A stretch of 64,000 nucleotides of DNA, from positions 55,434-119,433 of the forward strand of contig SVPV01000001.1 in the NCBI GenBank assembly GCA_015065725.1. Reading direction: 5' to 3'. Shown here in pieces: positions 1-11,067 of this stretch (positions are counted from its first letter, which is position 1; the number at the start of each line of letters is the position of its first letter). The position numbers and the translations under genes are program-made. Source of the stretch: Oscillospiraceae bacterium (GTDB taxonomy: Bacteria > Bacillota > Clostridia > Oscillospirales > Acutalibacteraceae). The notes beneath the pieces are model-generated. The model was not told the origin of the DNA. It searched no databases and saw only the letters and a list, made by a program, of their open reading frames with translations.

Positions 1-1
1 A

Positions 2-154
2 CCTGAGGAAGTAGCACTTCCAAACACCGCCGAGGAATTGGCAGATATCGTTTGGAATAACCTTAACGAAGACAACAAGGTTTCGCTTTTTGTACGCAGT
101 GTACCGCTTGATGGTGGCACACCTACAGAAATAATCATTAATAAAAATAAGTAA
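2..154 (+). CDS. C-terminal end of probable IMP cyclohydrolase (truncated by window start)
   Basis: Open frame from base 2 to TAA at 152-154 (PEEVALPNTAEELADIVWNNLNEDNKVSLFVRSVPLDGGTPTEIIINKNK), directly upstream of a stand-alone AICAR transformylase; identity inferred mainly from context. Confidence 0.55.
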   Translation, partial: PEEVALPNTAEELADIVWNNLNEDNKVSLFVRSVPLDGGTPTEIIINKNK

Positions 155-169
155 TCGGAGTGTTCTAAA

Positions 170-1354
170 ATGAAAGAGTTTGAATTAAAATACGGTTGTA
201 ACCCCAATCAAAAGCCCTCTAAAATATATATGGCAAATGATACCGAGCTGCCTATAGAAATTCTTTGCGGCAGACCGGGATATATAAATTTTTTAGATGC
301 CTTTAACTCTTGGCAGCTAGTAAAAGAGCTTAAAGAGGCTTTAGGTCTTCCTGCTGTTACTTCTTTTAAGCATGTAAGCCCTACCTCTGCGGCAGTTGGT
401 ATTCCTTTAAGCGATAAGCTTAAAAAGGCTTGCTTTGTTGATGATATTGAGGATTTAGATGATTCTCCTCTTGCTTGTGCATATGCCAGAGCCAGAGGCA
501 CCGACAGAATGTGTTCTTTCGGTGACTGGGTAGCTTTGTCTGATACTTGTGACGTTACTACCGCAAAGCTTATTAAGCGTGAGGTATCCGACGGTGTTAT
601 CGCTCCCGACTATACACCCGAAGCACTTGAAATTTTAAAATCTAAGCGTAACGGTAACTATAATATAGTAAAAATTGACCCCAACTATGTTCCCGAAGAA
701 AAGGAAACAAAACAGGTTTTCGGCATTACCTTTGAACAGGGCAGAAACAACTTCAAAATTAATAAAGAACTTCTTTCAAATATAGTAACTGATAGTAAGG
801 AATTGCCTGAAAGTGCAGTACGTGACCTTATAATTTCACTTATAACACTTAAATACACACAGTCTAACTCGGTTTGCTTTGCGGTTGACGGACAGGCTAT
901 CGGTGTGGGTGCCGGTCAGCAGTCAAGAATTCACTGTACCCGTCTTGCAGGCAGTAAGGCTGCTACGTGGTTTTTACGTCAGCACGATAAGGTTTTAAAT
1001 CTTCCCTTTAAGGACGGTATTGGCAGACCCGACCGCGACAATGTAATTGACGGCTACATTAACCGTAATGAAGAGGATGTTTGTGCCGACGGTAATTGGC
1101 AGAAATATTTTAAAGAGCAACCATCCCCCCTTACCGATGCTGAGATAGATGCTTATCTATCTACTATTGACGGCGTATCTTTGGGTAGTGATGCTTTCTT
1201 CCCGTTTGATGATAATATCGAACGTGCAAAGCGTAGCGGCGTTAAGTATATTGCAGAACCAGGCGGCTCTATCCGTGATGACGTTGTTATAAGTACCGCA
1301 AATAAATACGGTATGACAATGGCATTTACAGGAATGAGATTATTCCACCATTAA
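170..1354 (+). CDS. Phosphoribosylaminoimidazolecarboxamide (AICAR) formyltransferase, stand-alone PurH C-terminal-type
   Basis: 394 aa; AICARFT-like motifs (KYGCNPNQKPS, SFKHVSPTSAAVG, SDAFFPFDDNIERA, PGGSIRD); no MGS/IMPCH domain. Confidence 0.9.
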   Translation: MKEFELKYGCNPNQKPSKIYMANDTELPIEILCGRPGYINFLDAFNSWQLVKELKEALGLPAVTSFKHVSPTSAAVGIPLSDKLKKACFVDDIEDLDDSPLACAYARARGTDRMCSFGDWVALSDTCDVTTAKLIKREVSDGVIAPDYTPEALEILKSKRNGNYNIVKIDPNYVPEEKETKQVFGITFEQGRNNFKINKELLSNIVTDSKELPESAVRDLIISLITLKYTQSNSVCFAVDGQAIGVGAGQQSRIHCTRLAGSKAATWFLRQHDKVLNLPFKDGIGRPDRDNVIDGYINRNEEDVCADGNWQKYFKEQPSPLTDAEIDAYLSTIDGVSLGSDAFFPFDDNIERAKRSGVKYIAEPGGSIRDDVVISTANKYGMTMAFTGMRLFHH

Positions 1355-1378
1355 TAAAAAGTTTAAGGAGAGCCTTTT

Positions 1379-2644
1379 ATGAAGGTTATGGTTGTAGGTG
1401 GCGGTGGCAGAGAACACGCCATAATAAAGGGACTTAAAAAAAGTCCTAAAGTAGAAGAAATATATGCACTACCGGGTAACGGCGGTATTGCTAAGGATGC
1501 TACCTGTGTTAATATAGGTGCTAAAGATATTGACGGAATTTGCAAATTTGCAAAGGACAATAAAATAGACTATGCGGTTGTAGCACCCGACGACCCGTTG
1601 GTGTTAGGCTGTGTTGATGCACTCGAAAGTATAGGCGTTTCTTGTTTTGGACCTAACAAGGCGGCGGCTATAATTGAGGGCAGTAAGGTTTTCTCAAAAA
1701 ATCTTATGAAAAAGTACAATATTCCTACTGCCGACTATAATGTTTTTTCAAATGCAGAGGATGCACTCGAATTTGTTAAAACCGCACCCGTTCCTGTGGT
1801 TGTAAAGGCAGACGGCTTGGCACTCGGTAAAGGTGTAATTATTGCAACTACTACCGAGGAAGCGGTAGCGGCTGTTAAGGATATTATGGAGGATAAGGTT
1901 TTCGGAGATAGCGGTAATAATATCGTAATTGAAGAATTTTTGACTGGCCCCGAAGTATCGGTGCTAGCCTTTACCGACGGTAAAACTATAGTACCTATGG
2001 TGTCCTCAATGGACCATAAGCGTGCACACGATAACGATACAGGACTTAATACAGGCGGTATGGGTACTGTAGCACCAAATCCTTATTACACTGACGATAT
2101 AGCAAGCGTTTGTATGGATACAATATTTATTCCTACAATGAATGCTATGAATAGTGAGGGTAGAACCTTTAAGGGTTGTCTTTATTTCGGTCTTATGCTA
2201 ACAGTTAAGGGACCGAAAGTAATTGAGTACAACTGTCGATTTGGCGACCCCGAAACACAGGTTGTATTACCTTTACTTGAGAGTGATTTATTAACCGTTA
2301 TGCAGGCAACCACTAACGGCACACTTGCTGAAACCGAAGTTAAGTTCTCTAGTAAATCGGCCTGCTGTGTAATAATGGCATCAAAGGGTTATCCCGTGTC
2401 TTATGAAAACGGCTTCCCGATAGTTTTCGGGGAGGCAGAGGAAAACATAAGCTACTTTGTAGCAGGTGCAACACTTGAAGATGGTAAGCTTTTAAGCAAG
2501 GGCGGCAGAGTTTTGGGTGTTACCGCAGTTAATGACTGTTTAAAATGTGCTGTTGAAGATGCTTATAAAGCAGTAAAACAGGTTGATTTTTCTAACGGAT
2601 TTTACCGTAACGATATAGGTGCCAAAGCACTAAAAGCACTTTAA
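1379..2644 (+). CDS. purD: Phosphoribosylamine-glycine ligase
   Basis: GGGGREHAI, ADGLALGKGVI, NTGGMGT motifs; RBS-like aaggagagc upstream. Confidence 0.95.
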   Translation: MKVMVVGGGGREHAIIKGLKKSPKVEEIYALPGNGGIAKDATCVNIGAKDIDGICKFAKDNKIDYAVVAPDDPLVLGCVDALESIGVSCFGPNKAAAIIEGSKVFSKNLMKKYNIPTADYNVFSNAEDALEFVKTAPVPVVVKADGLALGKGVIIATTTEEAVAAVKDIMEDKVFGDSGNNIVIEEFLTGPEVSVLAFTDGKTIVPMVSSMDHKRAHDNDTGLNTGGMGTVAPNPYYTDDIASVCMDTIFIPTMNAMNSEGRTFKGCLYFGLMLTVKGPKVIEYNCRFGDPETQVVLPLLESDLLTVMQATTNGTLAETEVKFSSKSACCVIMASKGYPVSYENGFPIVFGEAEENISYFVAGATLEDGKLLSKGGRVLGVTAVNDCLKCAVEDAYKAVKQVDFSNGFYRNDIGAKALKAL

Positions 2645-5600
2645 TGAGGGGTATAAATATGGTATTTAGAATTTTTGTAGAAAAAAAGCCACAGCTTCGT
2701 GCAGAGATGGCAGCATTGGCGTTTGATATACGTTCCTTTTTACAGATAAAGGGACTAGAAAGTATCCGCCTTATAAATAGATATGACGTTGAAAAAATTA
2801 CCGAAGATTTGTTTCTTAAAAGTGTAAATACAGTATTTTCCGAGCCGCAGCTTGACGATACTTACAGTAGTTTTGAGGACGATACTGCTGCCGCAGTATT
2901 TGCGGTTGAGTATCTGCCAGGTCAGTTTGACCAGCGTGCAGATTCTGCCGCACAGTGCATACAGATTATCTCAAGAAGTGAGCGTCCTATAGTTCGCACA
3001 GCGAGGGTTTATGCACTTTACGGTAGCCTTAACGCCGAAGAAATTGAGAAGATAAAGAAGTATCTTATAAATCCTGTTGAGGCTAGAGAAGCTACACTAG
3101 AAGCATACGATACTTTAGAGGCGGATTATGAAATTCCTACCACCGTTAAAACCCTTGACGGCTTTACAAAGCTTGATGATAACGGTCTTAAGGCATTTAT
3201 TGATGAAAACGGTCTTGCAATGGACTTTGACGATATTAAATTCTGCCAAAGTTATTTTGTAAAGGAGGATAGGGACCCCACTATCACCGAAATTAAGATG
3301 ATAGATACCTATTGGTCGGACCACTGCCGCCATACAACCTTCCTTACAACTATAGATAATGTGAAGTTTGAAGACGAGCTTTTGCAGAGTGCCTACGACC
3401 ACTATATTTCTGTACGTAAAGAACTTGGTAGAACAAAGCCTATAAATCTTATGGATATTGGCACACTTGCCGCTAAATATCTTAAAAAGCAGGGTAAGCT
3501 TGATAAATTAGACGAGTCGGAGGAAATCAATGCCTGCACCGTTAAAATCAAGGTTGATGTTGACGGTGAGGAGCAGGATTGGTTACTTTTATTTAAAAAC
3601 GAAACACATAACCACCCCACAGAAATCGAGCCTTTCGGCGGTGCCGCTACTTGTATCGGCGGTGCTATTCGTGACCCGCTTTCAGGTAGAGCTTATGTTT
3701 ACGGTGCTATGCGTGTAACAGGTGCGGCTGACCCGCTTCGTCCTGTAAGTGAAACACTAAAGGGTAAATTACCTCAAAAGAAGATAGTTACTACCGCTGC
3801 TGCAGGTTATAGCTCATACGGTAACCAAATAGGCTTGGCAACGGGTCTTGTTGATGAGCTTTACCACGACGGTTACGCTGCAAAACGTATGGAAATCGGT
3901 GCGGTTGTAGCCGCTGCCCCCGCAGAGAATGTACGCCGCGAATGTCCCGAGGATGGCGATGTTGTAATACTGCTAGGCGGCAGAACAGGACGTGACGGTT
4001 GCGGCGGTGCTACAGGCTCGTCAAAATCTCATAACCTACAGTCGCTTGAAAGCTGCGGTGCAGAGGTGCAAAAGGGTAACGCACCCGAAGAGCGTAAGCT
4101 TCAGCGTTTGTTTAGAAATCCCGAAGCATCACGCCTTATAAAGCGTTGTAATGACTTCGGTGCAGGCGGTGTATCGGTTGCTATCGGTGAGCTTGCTGAC
4201 GGTCTAGAAATCAATCTTAACGCAGTTCCTAAAAAGTATGAGGGACTTGACGGTACCGAGCTTGCAATTTCCGAATCGCAAGAGCGTATGGCAGTTGTTG
4301 TAGAGCCGAGTGACGTCGAAAAATTTATGGAATTAGCCGACAAGGAAAACCTAGAGGCTACCGTTGTTGCAACCGTTAAGGCAGAGCCTAGACTCGTTAT
4401 GAATTGGAACGGTAAGCGTATAGTTGATATTTCCCGTGAATTCTTAAATTCTAACGGTGCTGAAAAGCATATCGATGTAGCACCTAAGGCTCCAGAAGAT
4501 TTCAAAAAGCAAACGAGCGGTGACTTTGCGGCTGAATACAAAAAGCTTGCAGGCGACCTTAATATATGCTCAAAGCGTGGTCTTTCCGAGCGTTTTGACT
4601 CTACAATCGGTGCAGGCACCGTGCTTATGCCATTCGGCGGTAAGAATCAGTTAACACCTATTCAGGCAATGGTGCATAAGGTATCACTTGAAAAGGGTAA
4701 TACCGAAACCTGTTCACTTATGGCTTACGGCTACAATCCGTTTATTGCTGAAAAGAGCCCTTATCATAGTGCATATTTAGCTGTGGTTGAATCGGTAGCA
4801 AAGCTCATTGCTACAGGTGCTAAATTCGAGGATGTATATTTAACATTCCAAGAATATTTTGAAAAGCCAAACAAGGATGCTTCCCGTTGGGGCAAGCCGT
4901 TGGCGGCACTTCTCGGTGCATTTAAGGCACAGACAGAACTAGGTATCGCCGCTATCGGCGGTAAGGATTCTATGAGCGGCTCATTTGAGAATTTGGACGT
5001 TCCGCCTACACTTGTATCATTTGCAGTAACCTGTGAAAAGATAAAGAATATAGTATCCCCAGAATTTAAAAACGCAGGAAATAAGGTTGCTATTCTTTAT
5101 CCCGAATACGATAAAGACGGTATACCTGTAACCGCATCACTTCTTAAAACCTTTGACGAGGTTCGTGCCCTTACCGAAAGCGGCAAGGCAAAGGCAGTTT
5201 ATACTTTAGGTCTTGGCGGTATAGCCGAAGCTGTACTTAAAATGGCTATCGGTAACGGTATAGGTTTTAAGTATAACAGTGAAATTCCTGTTGAGGATAT
5301 GTTCTCTTACGGCTACGGTGCGTTCCTTGTGGAATTGGCTGACGGTGTAGATGCAGGCACCGTTATCGGTGAAACTACTGACGATAATGCAATTTCCTAT
5401 AAAGATATTTCGCTTTCCCTTAGTGAACTTTTAAAGATTTATGAGGATAAGCTAGAGCCTGTATTCTCTTGCAACATTAAGACAGAGGGCAAGGCTATCG
5501 AAAAGATTAGCTTTGACGGCAGAAACACAAAGGCACCCGCAGTTAAAACTGCAAAGCCGCGTGTTATTATTCCTGCATTCCCAGGTACTAACTGTGAATA

Positions 5601-6351
5601 TGATTCGGCACGTGCAGCCGAAGCCGCAGGAGCCGAGGCAGAAATCGTTGTTATCCGCAATCTTACAGCTTCTGCTGTAGCAGAATCGGTTGAATATTTT
5701 GCAAAGCGTGTTGCCGATTCACAAATGATATTTATTCCAGGCGGATTTTCGGGCGGTGACGAACCCGAGGGCTCGGGTAAATTCATTACCGCATTCTTCC
5801 GTAACGATGCCGTGAAACAGGCTACTATGGAGCTTTTAAAGAATCGCGACGGTTTAATGTGCGGTATTTGTAACGGCTTCCAGGCACTTATTAAGTTAGG
5901 TCTTGTACCTTTCGGTGAAATAATCGATACCGATGCTTCTTGCCCGACACTTTCCTTTAACACAATAGGCAGACACCAGTCACGCCTTGTTCGCACAAGG
6001 GTGGCATCCAATAAGTCGCCTTGGCTTAAGGAATGTGAGGTTGGTGATATCTTTACTGTGCCGATAAGTCACGGTGAGGGTAGATTTATAGCAAGCGATG
6101 AACTTGTAGAAAAGCTAAAGGCTAACGGACAGATTATTACACAGTATGTTGATTTGTGTGGTAACCCGACCGACGATATTCGCTTTAACCCCAACAACTC
6201 GGTTTGTGCTATTGAGGGTATTACTTCACCCGATGGCAGAGTTCTCGGTAAAATGGGTCACTCCGAGCGTGTTGGCGACGGTCTTTATAAGAATGTTGAC
6301 GGCAACTACAATATGGGCTTGTTTACAAGTGCAGTTAAATACTTTAAATAA
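2644..6351 (+). CDS. purL: Phosphoribosylformylglycinamidine synthase, PurL-PurQ single-chain type
   Basis: 1235 aa; SDHCRHTTF, KNETHNHPT, C-terminal glutaminase GGFSGGDEPEGSGK / GICNGFQALIKLGLVP; the first in-frame methionine after GTG/ATG overlap may be at 2659. Confidence 0.95.
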   Translation: MRGINMVFRIFVEKKPQLRAEMAALAFDIRSFLQIKGLESIRLINRYDVEKITEDLFLKSVNTVFSEPQLDDTYSSFEDDTAAAVFAVEYLPGQFDQRADSAAQCIQIISRSERPIVRTARVYALYGSLNAEEIEKIKKYLINPVEAREATLEAYDTLEADYEIPTTVKTLDGFTKLDDNGLKAFIDENGLAMDFDDIKFCQSYFVKEDRDPTITEIKMIDTYWSDHCRHTTFLTTIDNVKFEDELLQSAYDHYISVRKELGRTKPINLMDIGTLAAKYLKKQGKLDKLDESEEINACTVKIKVDVDGEEQDWLLLFKNETHNHPTEIEPFGGAATCIGGAIRDPLSGRAYVYGAMRVTGAADPLRPVSETLKGKLPQKKIVTTAAAGYSSYGNQIGLATGLVDELYHDGYAAKRMEIGAVVAAAPAENVRRECPEDGDVVILLGGRTGRDGCGGATGSSKSHNLQSLESCGAEVQKGNAPEERKLQRLFRNPEASRLIKRCNDFGAGGVSVAIGELADGLEINLNAVPKKYEGLDGTELAISESQERMAVVVEPSDVEKFMELADKENLEATVVATVKAEPRLVMNWNGKRIVDISREFLNSNGAEKHIDVAPKAPEDFKKQTSGDFAAEYKKLAGDLNICSKRGLSERFDSTIGAGTVLMPFGGKNQLTPIQAMVHKVSLEKGNTETCSLMAYGYNPFIAEKSPYHSAYLAVVESVAKLIATGAKFEDVYLTFQEYFEKPNKDASRWGKPLAALLGAFKAQTELGIAAIGGKDSMSGSFENLDVPPTLVSFAVTCEKIKNIVSPEFKNAGNKVAILYPEYDKDGIPVTASLLKTFDEVRALTESGKAKAVYTLGLGGIAEAVLKMAIGNGIGFKYNSEIPVEDMFSYGYGAFLVELADGVDAGTVIGETTDDNAISYKDISLSLSELLKIYEDKLEPVFSCNIKTEGKAIEKISFDGRNTKAPAVKTAKPRVIIPAFPGTNCEYDSARAAEAAGAEAEIVVIRNLTASAVAESVEYFAKRVADSQMIFIPGGFSGGDEPEGSGKFITAFFRNDAVKQATMELLKNRDGLMCGICNGFQALIKLGLVPFGEIIDTDASCPTLSFNTIGRHQSRLVRTRVASNKSPWLKECEVGDIFTVPISHGEGRFIASDELVEKLKANGQIITQYVDLCGNPTDDIRFNPNNSVCAIEGITSPDGRVLGKMGHSERVGDGLYKNVDGNYNMGLFTSAVKYFK

Positions 6352-6371
6352 TCTTAAAGTGAGGAATTGTT

Positions 6372-8042
6372 ATGTATAAAACCGACATTGAAATCGCACA
6401 GGAAGCCAAGATGCTTCCTATAACCGAAATTGCAAAAACTGCAGGTATTGACGATAAATACCTTGAACAGTACGGCAAATATAAGGCAAAGGTTGATTTA
6501 AGTCTTTTAAAAGAAAATGATAGAAAAGACGGTAAATTGGTACTTGTAACGGCTATTACCCCCACCCCTGCGGGTGAGGGTAAAACCACCACAACAATCG
6601 GTCTTGCTGACGGACTTAAAAAAATCGGCAAAAATGTAATGGTTGCTTTGCGTGAGCCATCTTTGGGACCTGTTTTCGGTATCAAGGGCGGTGCCGCAGG
6701 CGGCGGTTATGCACAGGTTGTACCTATGGAGGATATTAATCTTCACTTTACAGGTGACTTCCACGCAATAGGTGCGGCAAATAATTTGCTTGCTGCTATG
6801 CTTGATAACCATATTCATCACGGTAATGCACTCGGTATTGATACAAGAAAAATCACTTGGAAGCGTTGTGTTGATATGAACGACAGACAGCTTCGTAATG
6901 TGGTTGACGGCCTTGGCGGCAGAATAAACGGTACTCCGCGTGAGGACGGCTATGATATTACGGTTGCCAGTGAAATTATGGCAGTTATGTGCTTGTCGTC
7001 GAGTATTACCGACCTTAAAGAGCGTCTTTCTAAAATTATAGTTGCTTATAACTATAATGATGAGCCTGTAACTGCAGGACAGCTCAAAGCAGAGGGTGCT
7101 ATGGCGGCACTTTTAAAGGACGCATTGAAACCCAATTTAGTACAGACTCTTGAGGGTACACCCGCATTTGTACACTGCGGACCTTTTGCTAATATAGCAC
7201 ACGGCTGTAACTCTGTTGTAGCTACAAAAATGGCTATGAAGCTAGGCGATTACGCTATTACCGAGGCAGGCTTCGGTGCCGACTTGGGTGCTGAAAAATT
7301 CCTTGATATTAAGTGCCGCTATGCAGGTCTTACACCTTCGGCAGTAGTGGTTGTTGCTACCGTTCGTGCCTTAAAGATGCACGGGGGTCTTGCAAAAACC
7401 GAGCTTGGCAGTGAAAATTTAGAAGCACTCGAAAAGGGTATACCTAATCTGCTTCGCCACGTTTCTAATATTAAAAATGTTTATAAGCTACCCTTAGTTG
7501 TAGCAGTAAACCGTTTCCCGACCGATACCGACAAGGAAATTGAGTTTATTATTGAAAAGTGCCGTGAGCTTGGTGTTAACACCGTGCTTTCAACCGTTTG
7601 GGCAAACGGCGGTGATGGCGGAGTAGAGCTAGCAGAGGAAGTTGTACGACTTTGCGAGGAGCCTAATGATTTTACCTTCTCTTACACAGATGACCAGTCT
7701 TTAGCCGATAAAATCAATGCGGTTGTAACCAAGGTTTACGGTGGCGACGGCGTAAACTTTACCCCTCAAGCCAAAAAACAGATAGAAAGACTAGAGGAGC
7801 TTGGCTTCGCTAAATGCCCTGTATGTATTGCAAAAACACAGTACAGTTTTTCTGACGACCCAACAAAGCTTGGTGCACCCGAAGGCTTTACCGTTACTGT
7901 CCGTAATGTTAAAATTTCTGCAGGTGCAGGCTTTTTAGTAGTCCTTACGGGCGATATTATGACTATGCCAGGACTTCCAAAAGTTCCTGCTGCTGAGAAA
8001 ATCGACGTCAATGAAGACGGCGAAATTAGCGGTTTGTTCTAA
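6372..8042 (+). CDS. fhs: Formate-tetrahydrofolate ligase
   Basis: [56 protein letters not shown]. Confidence 0.97.
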   Translation: MYKTDIEIAQEAKMLPITEIAKTAGIDDKYLEQYGKYKAKVDLSLLKENDRKDGKLVLVTAITPTPAGEGKTTTTIGLADGLKKIGKNVMVALREPSLGPVFGIKGGAAGGGYAQVVPMEDINLHFTGDFHAIGAANNLLAAMLDNHIHHGNALGIDTRKITWKRCVDMNDRQLRNVVDGLGGRINGTPREDGYDITVASEIMAVMCLSSSITDLKERLSKIIVAYNYNDEPVTAGQLKAEGAMAALLKDALKPNLVQTLEGTPAFVHCGPFANIAHGCNSVVATKMAMKLGDYAITEAGFGADLGAEKFLDIKCRYAGLTPSAVVVVATVRALKMHGGLAKTELGSENLEALEKGIPNLLRHVSNIKNVYKLPLVVAVNRFPTDTDKEIEFIIEKCRELGVNTVLSTVWANGGDGGVELAEEVVRLCEEPNDFTFSYTDDQSLADKINAVVTKVYGGDGVNFTPQAKKQIERLEELGFAKCPVCIAKTQYSFSDDPTKLGAPEGFTVTVRNVKISAGAGFLVVLTGDIMTMPGLPKVPAAEKIDVNEDGEISGLF

Positions 8043-8062
8043 AATTAAATATTATGAATTAA

Positions 8063-8109
8063 AACTCTCTGACTTTTTTAAAAAATACTCTTTAAAAAGT
8101 CAGAGAGTT
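8063..8109. terminator. Hairpin between fhs and hprK
   Basis: 16-bp perfect stem aactctctgacttttt / aaaaagtcagagagtt. Confidence 0.7.
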
Positions 8110-8159
8110 ATTGTATAATAAAACCATGTATAGATATTTTAATTTTTGGAGGCGTCTAT

Positions 8160-9125
8160 ATGAAAGCAAATTTTAGTGTTTCCTTAAAAAAGGTGGTTGA
8201 CGAATTTTCGCTTAAAGAGCTTTATCCAGTAGAAAATCTTGAAGAAATTAAGGTTACTACTGCCGACGTAAACCGTCCGGGTCTTCAAATGGCAGGCTAT
8301 TATGAATATTTTGATGCTACACGTATTCAAATAATAGGTAAAAGTGAGCATTGCTTTTTAGAGCGTTTTACACCTGAAAAGGCGATAGATAGAATGAGGG
8401 ATTTTTTTGCTCATAATCCTGTTGCGGTTGTAATCGCTAGAGGACTACCGCTTGAAGAAGCATATATAGAGCTGGCACGGGAATATAATGTTCCTCTTTT
8501 TACTACGAATGATACTACGTCGGAGTTTTCGTCGGCACTTATAGCCTTTTTAAATCTTCACTTAGCACCAAGAGTTACACGCCACGGTGTTTTGATAGAG
8601 GTTTACGGTGAGGGTATATTACTGCTAGGTGAGAGCGGTGTCGGTAAAAGTGAAACGGCTATTGAGCTTGTAAAAAGAGGCCACCGTTTAATCGCTGACG
8701 ATGCGGTTGAAATCAGACGTGTTTCAAGCAAATCTCTAGTAGGCTCGGCACCAGATAATATAAGGCATTTTATTGAGCTTCGCGGAATAGGTATTATTAA
8801 TGCAAGCCGTATTTTCGGTGTAGGTGCTGTAAAGCTTACCGAAAAAATTAATCTTGTTATTAATATGGAGCCTTGGGACGTTAATAAGGCGTATGACAGA
8901 ATGGGACTTGAAAATCAAACTACCGAAATTTTAGGCCTTAATATTCCGTCACTTACAATCCCTGTAAAACCCGGACGTAACCTTGCAGTTATTATCGAGG
9001 TTGCGGCTATGAATAGCCGTCAGAAAAAGCTTGGCTATAACGCGGCTGAGGATTTACTTAAAAAGCTTGGTATGACAGATGATTTTGTGACTAATACTAC
9101 TCAAAAGGTAGAGGCGTTTGAATAG
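8160..9125 (+). CDS. hprK: HPr(Ser) kinase/phosphorylase
   Basis: GESGVGKSETAIELVKRGHRLIADDAV, ELRGIGIINASRIFGVGAV. Confidence 0.97.
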   Translation: MKANFSVSLKKVVDEFSLKELYPVENLEEIKVTTADVNRPGLQMAGYYEYFDATRIQIIGKSEHCFLERFTPEKAIDRMRDFFAHNPVAVVIARGLPLEEAYIELAREYNVPLFTTNDTTSEFSSALIAFLNLHLAPRVTRHGVLIEVYGEGILLLGESGVGKSETAIELVKRGHRLIADDAVEIRRVSSKSLVGSAPDNIRHFIELRGIGIINASRIFGVGAVKLTEKINLVINMEPWDVNKAYDRMGLENQTTEILGLNIPSLTIPVKPGRNLAVIIEVAAMNSRQKKLGYNAAEDLLKKLGMTDDFVTNTTQKVEAFE

Positions 9126-9139
9126 AAAGGAAAAATAAT

Positions 9140-10093
9140 ATGTACAGACTTGGAATAGATTTAGGCGGAACAAATATAGCAGCAGGCGTTGTTGATGAAA
9201 AATTTAATATTATGGGTACTGCATCGGTAAAAACAAATTTGCCACGCCCTGCCGAAGAAATAGCAGACGATATGAAAAAAGCCGCATTTGAGGCTATAAA
9301 AAATGCAGGAATTTCGATTGATGATATAGAATCTGTGGGCATTGGAGCTCCGGGTTCAATAAACAATCAGGACGGAACAATTTCTTACTCTAATAATTTA
9401 GAGTTTTATGATGTTGACCTTGGAAAAATGATGAGTGAGCGTTTAGGCAAACCTGTTTTCCTTGAAAATGATGCTAATGCAGCAGCTTATGGCGAGTTTA
9501 TTGCGGGTGCAGGTAAAGGCACCAAAAACTTCATAGCAATAACACTTGGCACAGGTGTTGGCGGCGGAATAATTATTGACGGTAAAATCTATTCAGGCCA
9601 TAATTTCGCAGGCGGCGAGCTAGGCCATACTGTTATAGCTATGGACGGTGAGTATTGCACTTGCGGACGTAACGGCTGCTGGGAGGCTTATGCTTCGGCT
9701 ACTGCACTAGTAAGACAGAGTAAGCAGGCTATGATTCGTTATCCCGAAACAGTTATGTGGAAGCTTTGCGGTGACGACATCAACCGTGTTAATGGACGCA
9801 CTGCCTTTGATGCAATGCGTCAAGGTGATAAAGCAGGTAAAATGGTAGTTGACAAGTATATTAACTATATAGCCGTTGGAATTTCTAATGTTATAAATAC
9901 ATTCCAACCCGAAGTTCTTTGTATAGGCGGCGGAGTTTCTAAAGAGGGTAAAACTCTAACAGACCCCATTAATGATTTTGTTTCGGGTGAGGACTATGCC
10001 CGTACAAGTAATAAGCGTACTGTTATAAAAACTGCAACTCTCGGTAACGATGCCGGCATAATAGGTGCGGCATATCTTGCAGATTTGCATTAA
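9140..10093 (+). CDS. ROK family glucokinase-like protein
   Basis: GIDLGGTNIAAGVVD, NDANAAAYGE, GTGVGGGIIIDGKIYSG, CxCGRNGCWE ROK zinc motif. Confidence 0.92.
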   Translation: MYRLGIDLGGTNIAAGVVDEKFNIMGTASVKTNLPRPAEEIADDMKKAAFEAIKNAGISIDDIESVGIGAPGSINNQDGTISYSNNLEFYDVDLGKMMSERLGKPVFLENDANAAAYGEFIAGAGKGTKNFIAITLGTGVGGGIIIDGKIYSGHNFAGGELGHTVIAMDGEYCTCGRNGCWEAYASATALVRQSKQAMIRYPETVMWKLCGDDINRVNGRTAFDAMRQGDKAGKMVVDKYINYIAVGISNVINTFQPEVLCIGGGVSKEGKTLTDPINDFVSGEDYARTSNKRTVIKTATLGNDAGIIGAAYLADLH

Positions 10094-10104
10094 TCGGAGT
10101 TTTT

Positions 10105-11055
10105 ATGGATATAACTTCTTTTTTAAACTGTCTTGATAAGTTTAATATAGAATACAGGCTAAATGAGCCTATGGAAAAGCACACCACCTTTAAAACGGGT
10201 GGTGCTGCCGACGTTTTTATATGTGTTAAGGATAGAAAAGAGCTTTCAAATGTTTTAAAGGCGGCAAAGGAAACTTCGGTGCCTTGCTTTATTCTCGGTA
10301 AAGGCTCCAATCTTTTAGTGTCGGATGACGGAATAGAGGGTGCAGTAATAAACCTATCCTTGATGGATGAAATTTCGGTAAACGGTACCGACTTGGTATG
10401 CGGTGCAGGTGCAAATCTTGCGGCAGTTTGCCTAAAGGCTCGTGATAACAGCCTTTCGGGACTTGAATTTGCTTTTGGAATACCAGGCTCTTTGGGCGGG
10501 GCACTCTATATGAATGCGGGTGCTTATGGCGGCGAAATGTCAGAAGTTATAGAATCCGCAGAGGTTATGGATTTTGAGGGAAATGTTTTTGAAATTTTGG
10601 CAAAGGATATGTCCCTTGGCTATAGAACAAGCATTTTTTCTAAGAAAAAATATATAATTTTAAGTTTAACTTTGGGTCTTAAGGTTGCACAAAAGAGTGA
10701 GATTTCCTCTAAAATGGAGGAGCTTTTGTCAAGACGTAAGGAAAAGCAACCTTTAAGTTTCCCCAGTGCAGGCAGCACCTTTAAAAGACCTGAGGGTTTT
10801 TTTGCAGGTGCACTTATAGAAAAAAACAATTTAAAGGGTGTAAGCGTCGGCGGTGCTATGGTGAGCGAACTTCACGCAGGCTTTGTTATAAACTATTCTA
10901 ATGCTACTACCACCGATATTTTAAAGCTTATACGCCATATACAAGAAACTGTCTATAAAAACGACGGTGTTTTAATGAGAACAGAAGTTTTGTTTGTAGG
11001 TAGGCTTCCTAAAGAAGATATTTTACCTTATAGTGAAGAAAAACAAATAATATAA
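10105..11055 (+). CDS. murB: UDP-N-acetylmuramate dehydrogenase
   Basis: HTTFKTGGAADVF, LGKGSNLLVSDDGI, GIPGSLGGALYMNAGAYGGE, PSAGSTFKRPEG. Confidence 0.96.
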   Translation: MDITSFLNCLDKFNIEYRLNEPMEKHTTFKTGGAADVFICVKDRKELSNVLKAAKETSVPCFILGKGSNLLVSDDGIEGAVINLSLMDEISVNGTDLVCGAGANLAAVCLKARDNSLSGLEFAFGIPGSLGGALYMNAGAYGGEMSEVIESAEVMDFEGNVFEILAKDMSLGYRTSIFSKKKYIILSLTLGLKVAQKSEISSKMEELLSRRKEKQPLSFPSAGSTFKRPEGFFAGALIEKNNLKGVSVGGAMVSELHAGFVINYSNATTTDILKLIRHIQETVYKNDGVLMRTEVLFVGRLPKEDILPYSEEKQII

Positions 11056-11067
11056 AGGAAGTAATTT

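Noticed and set aside
4101-6011. Long minus-strand ORFs (172 and 190 aa) inside purL
   Set aside because: Shadow ORFs of a strongly coding frame; compositions match reverse complement of purL and no promoter or RBS was seen.
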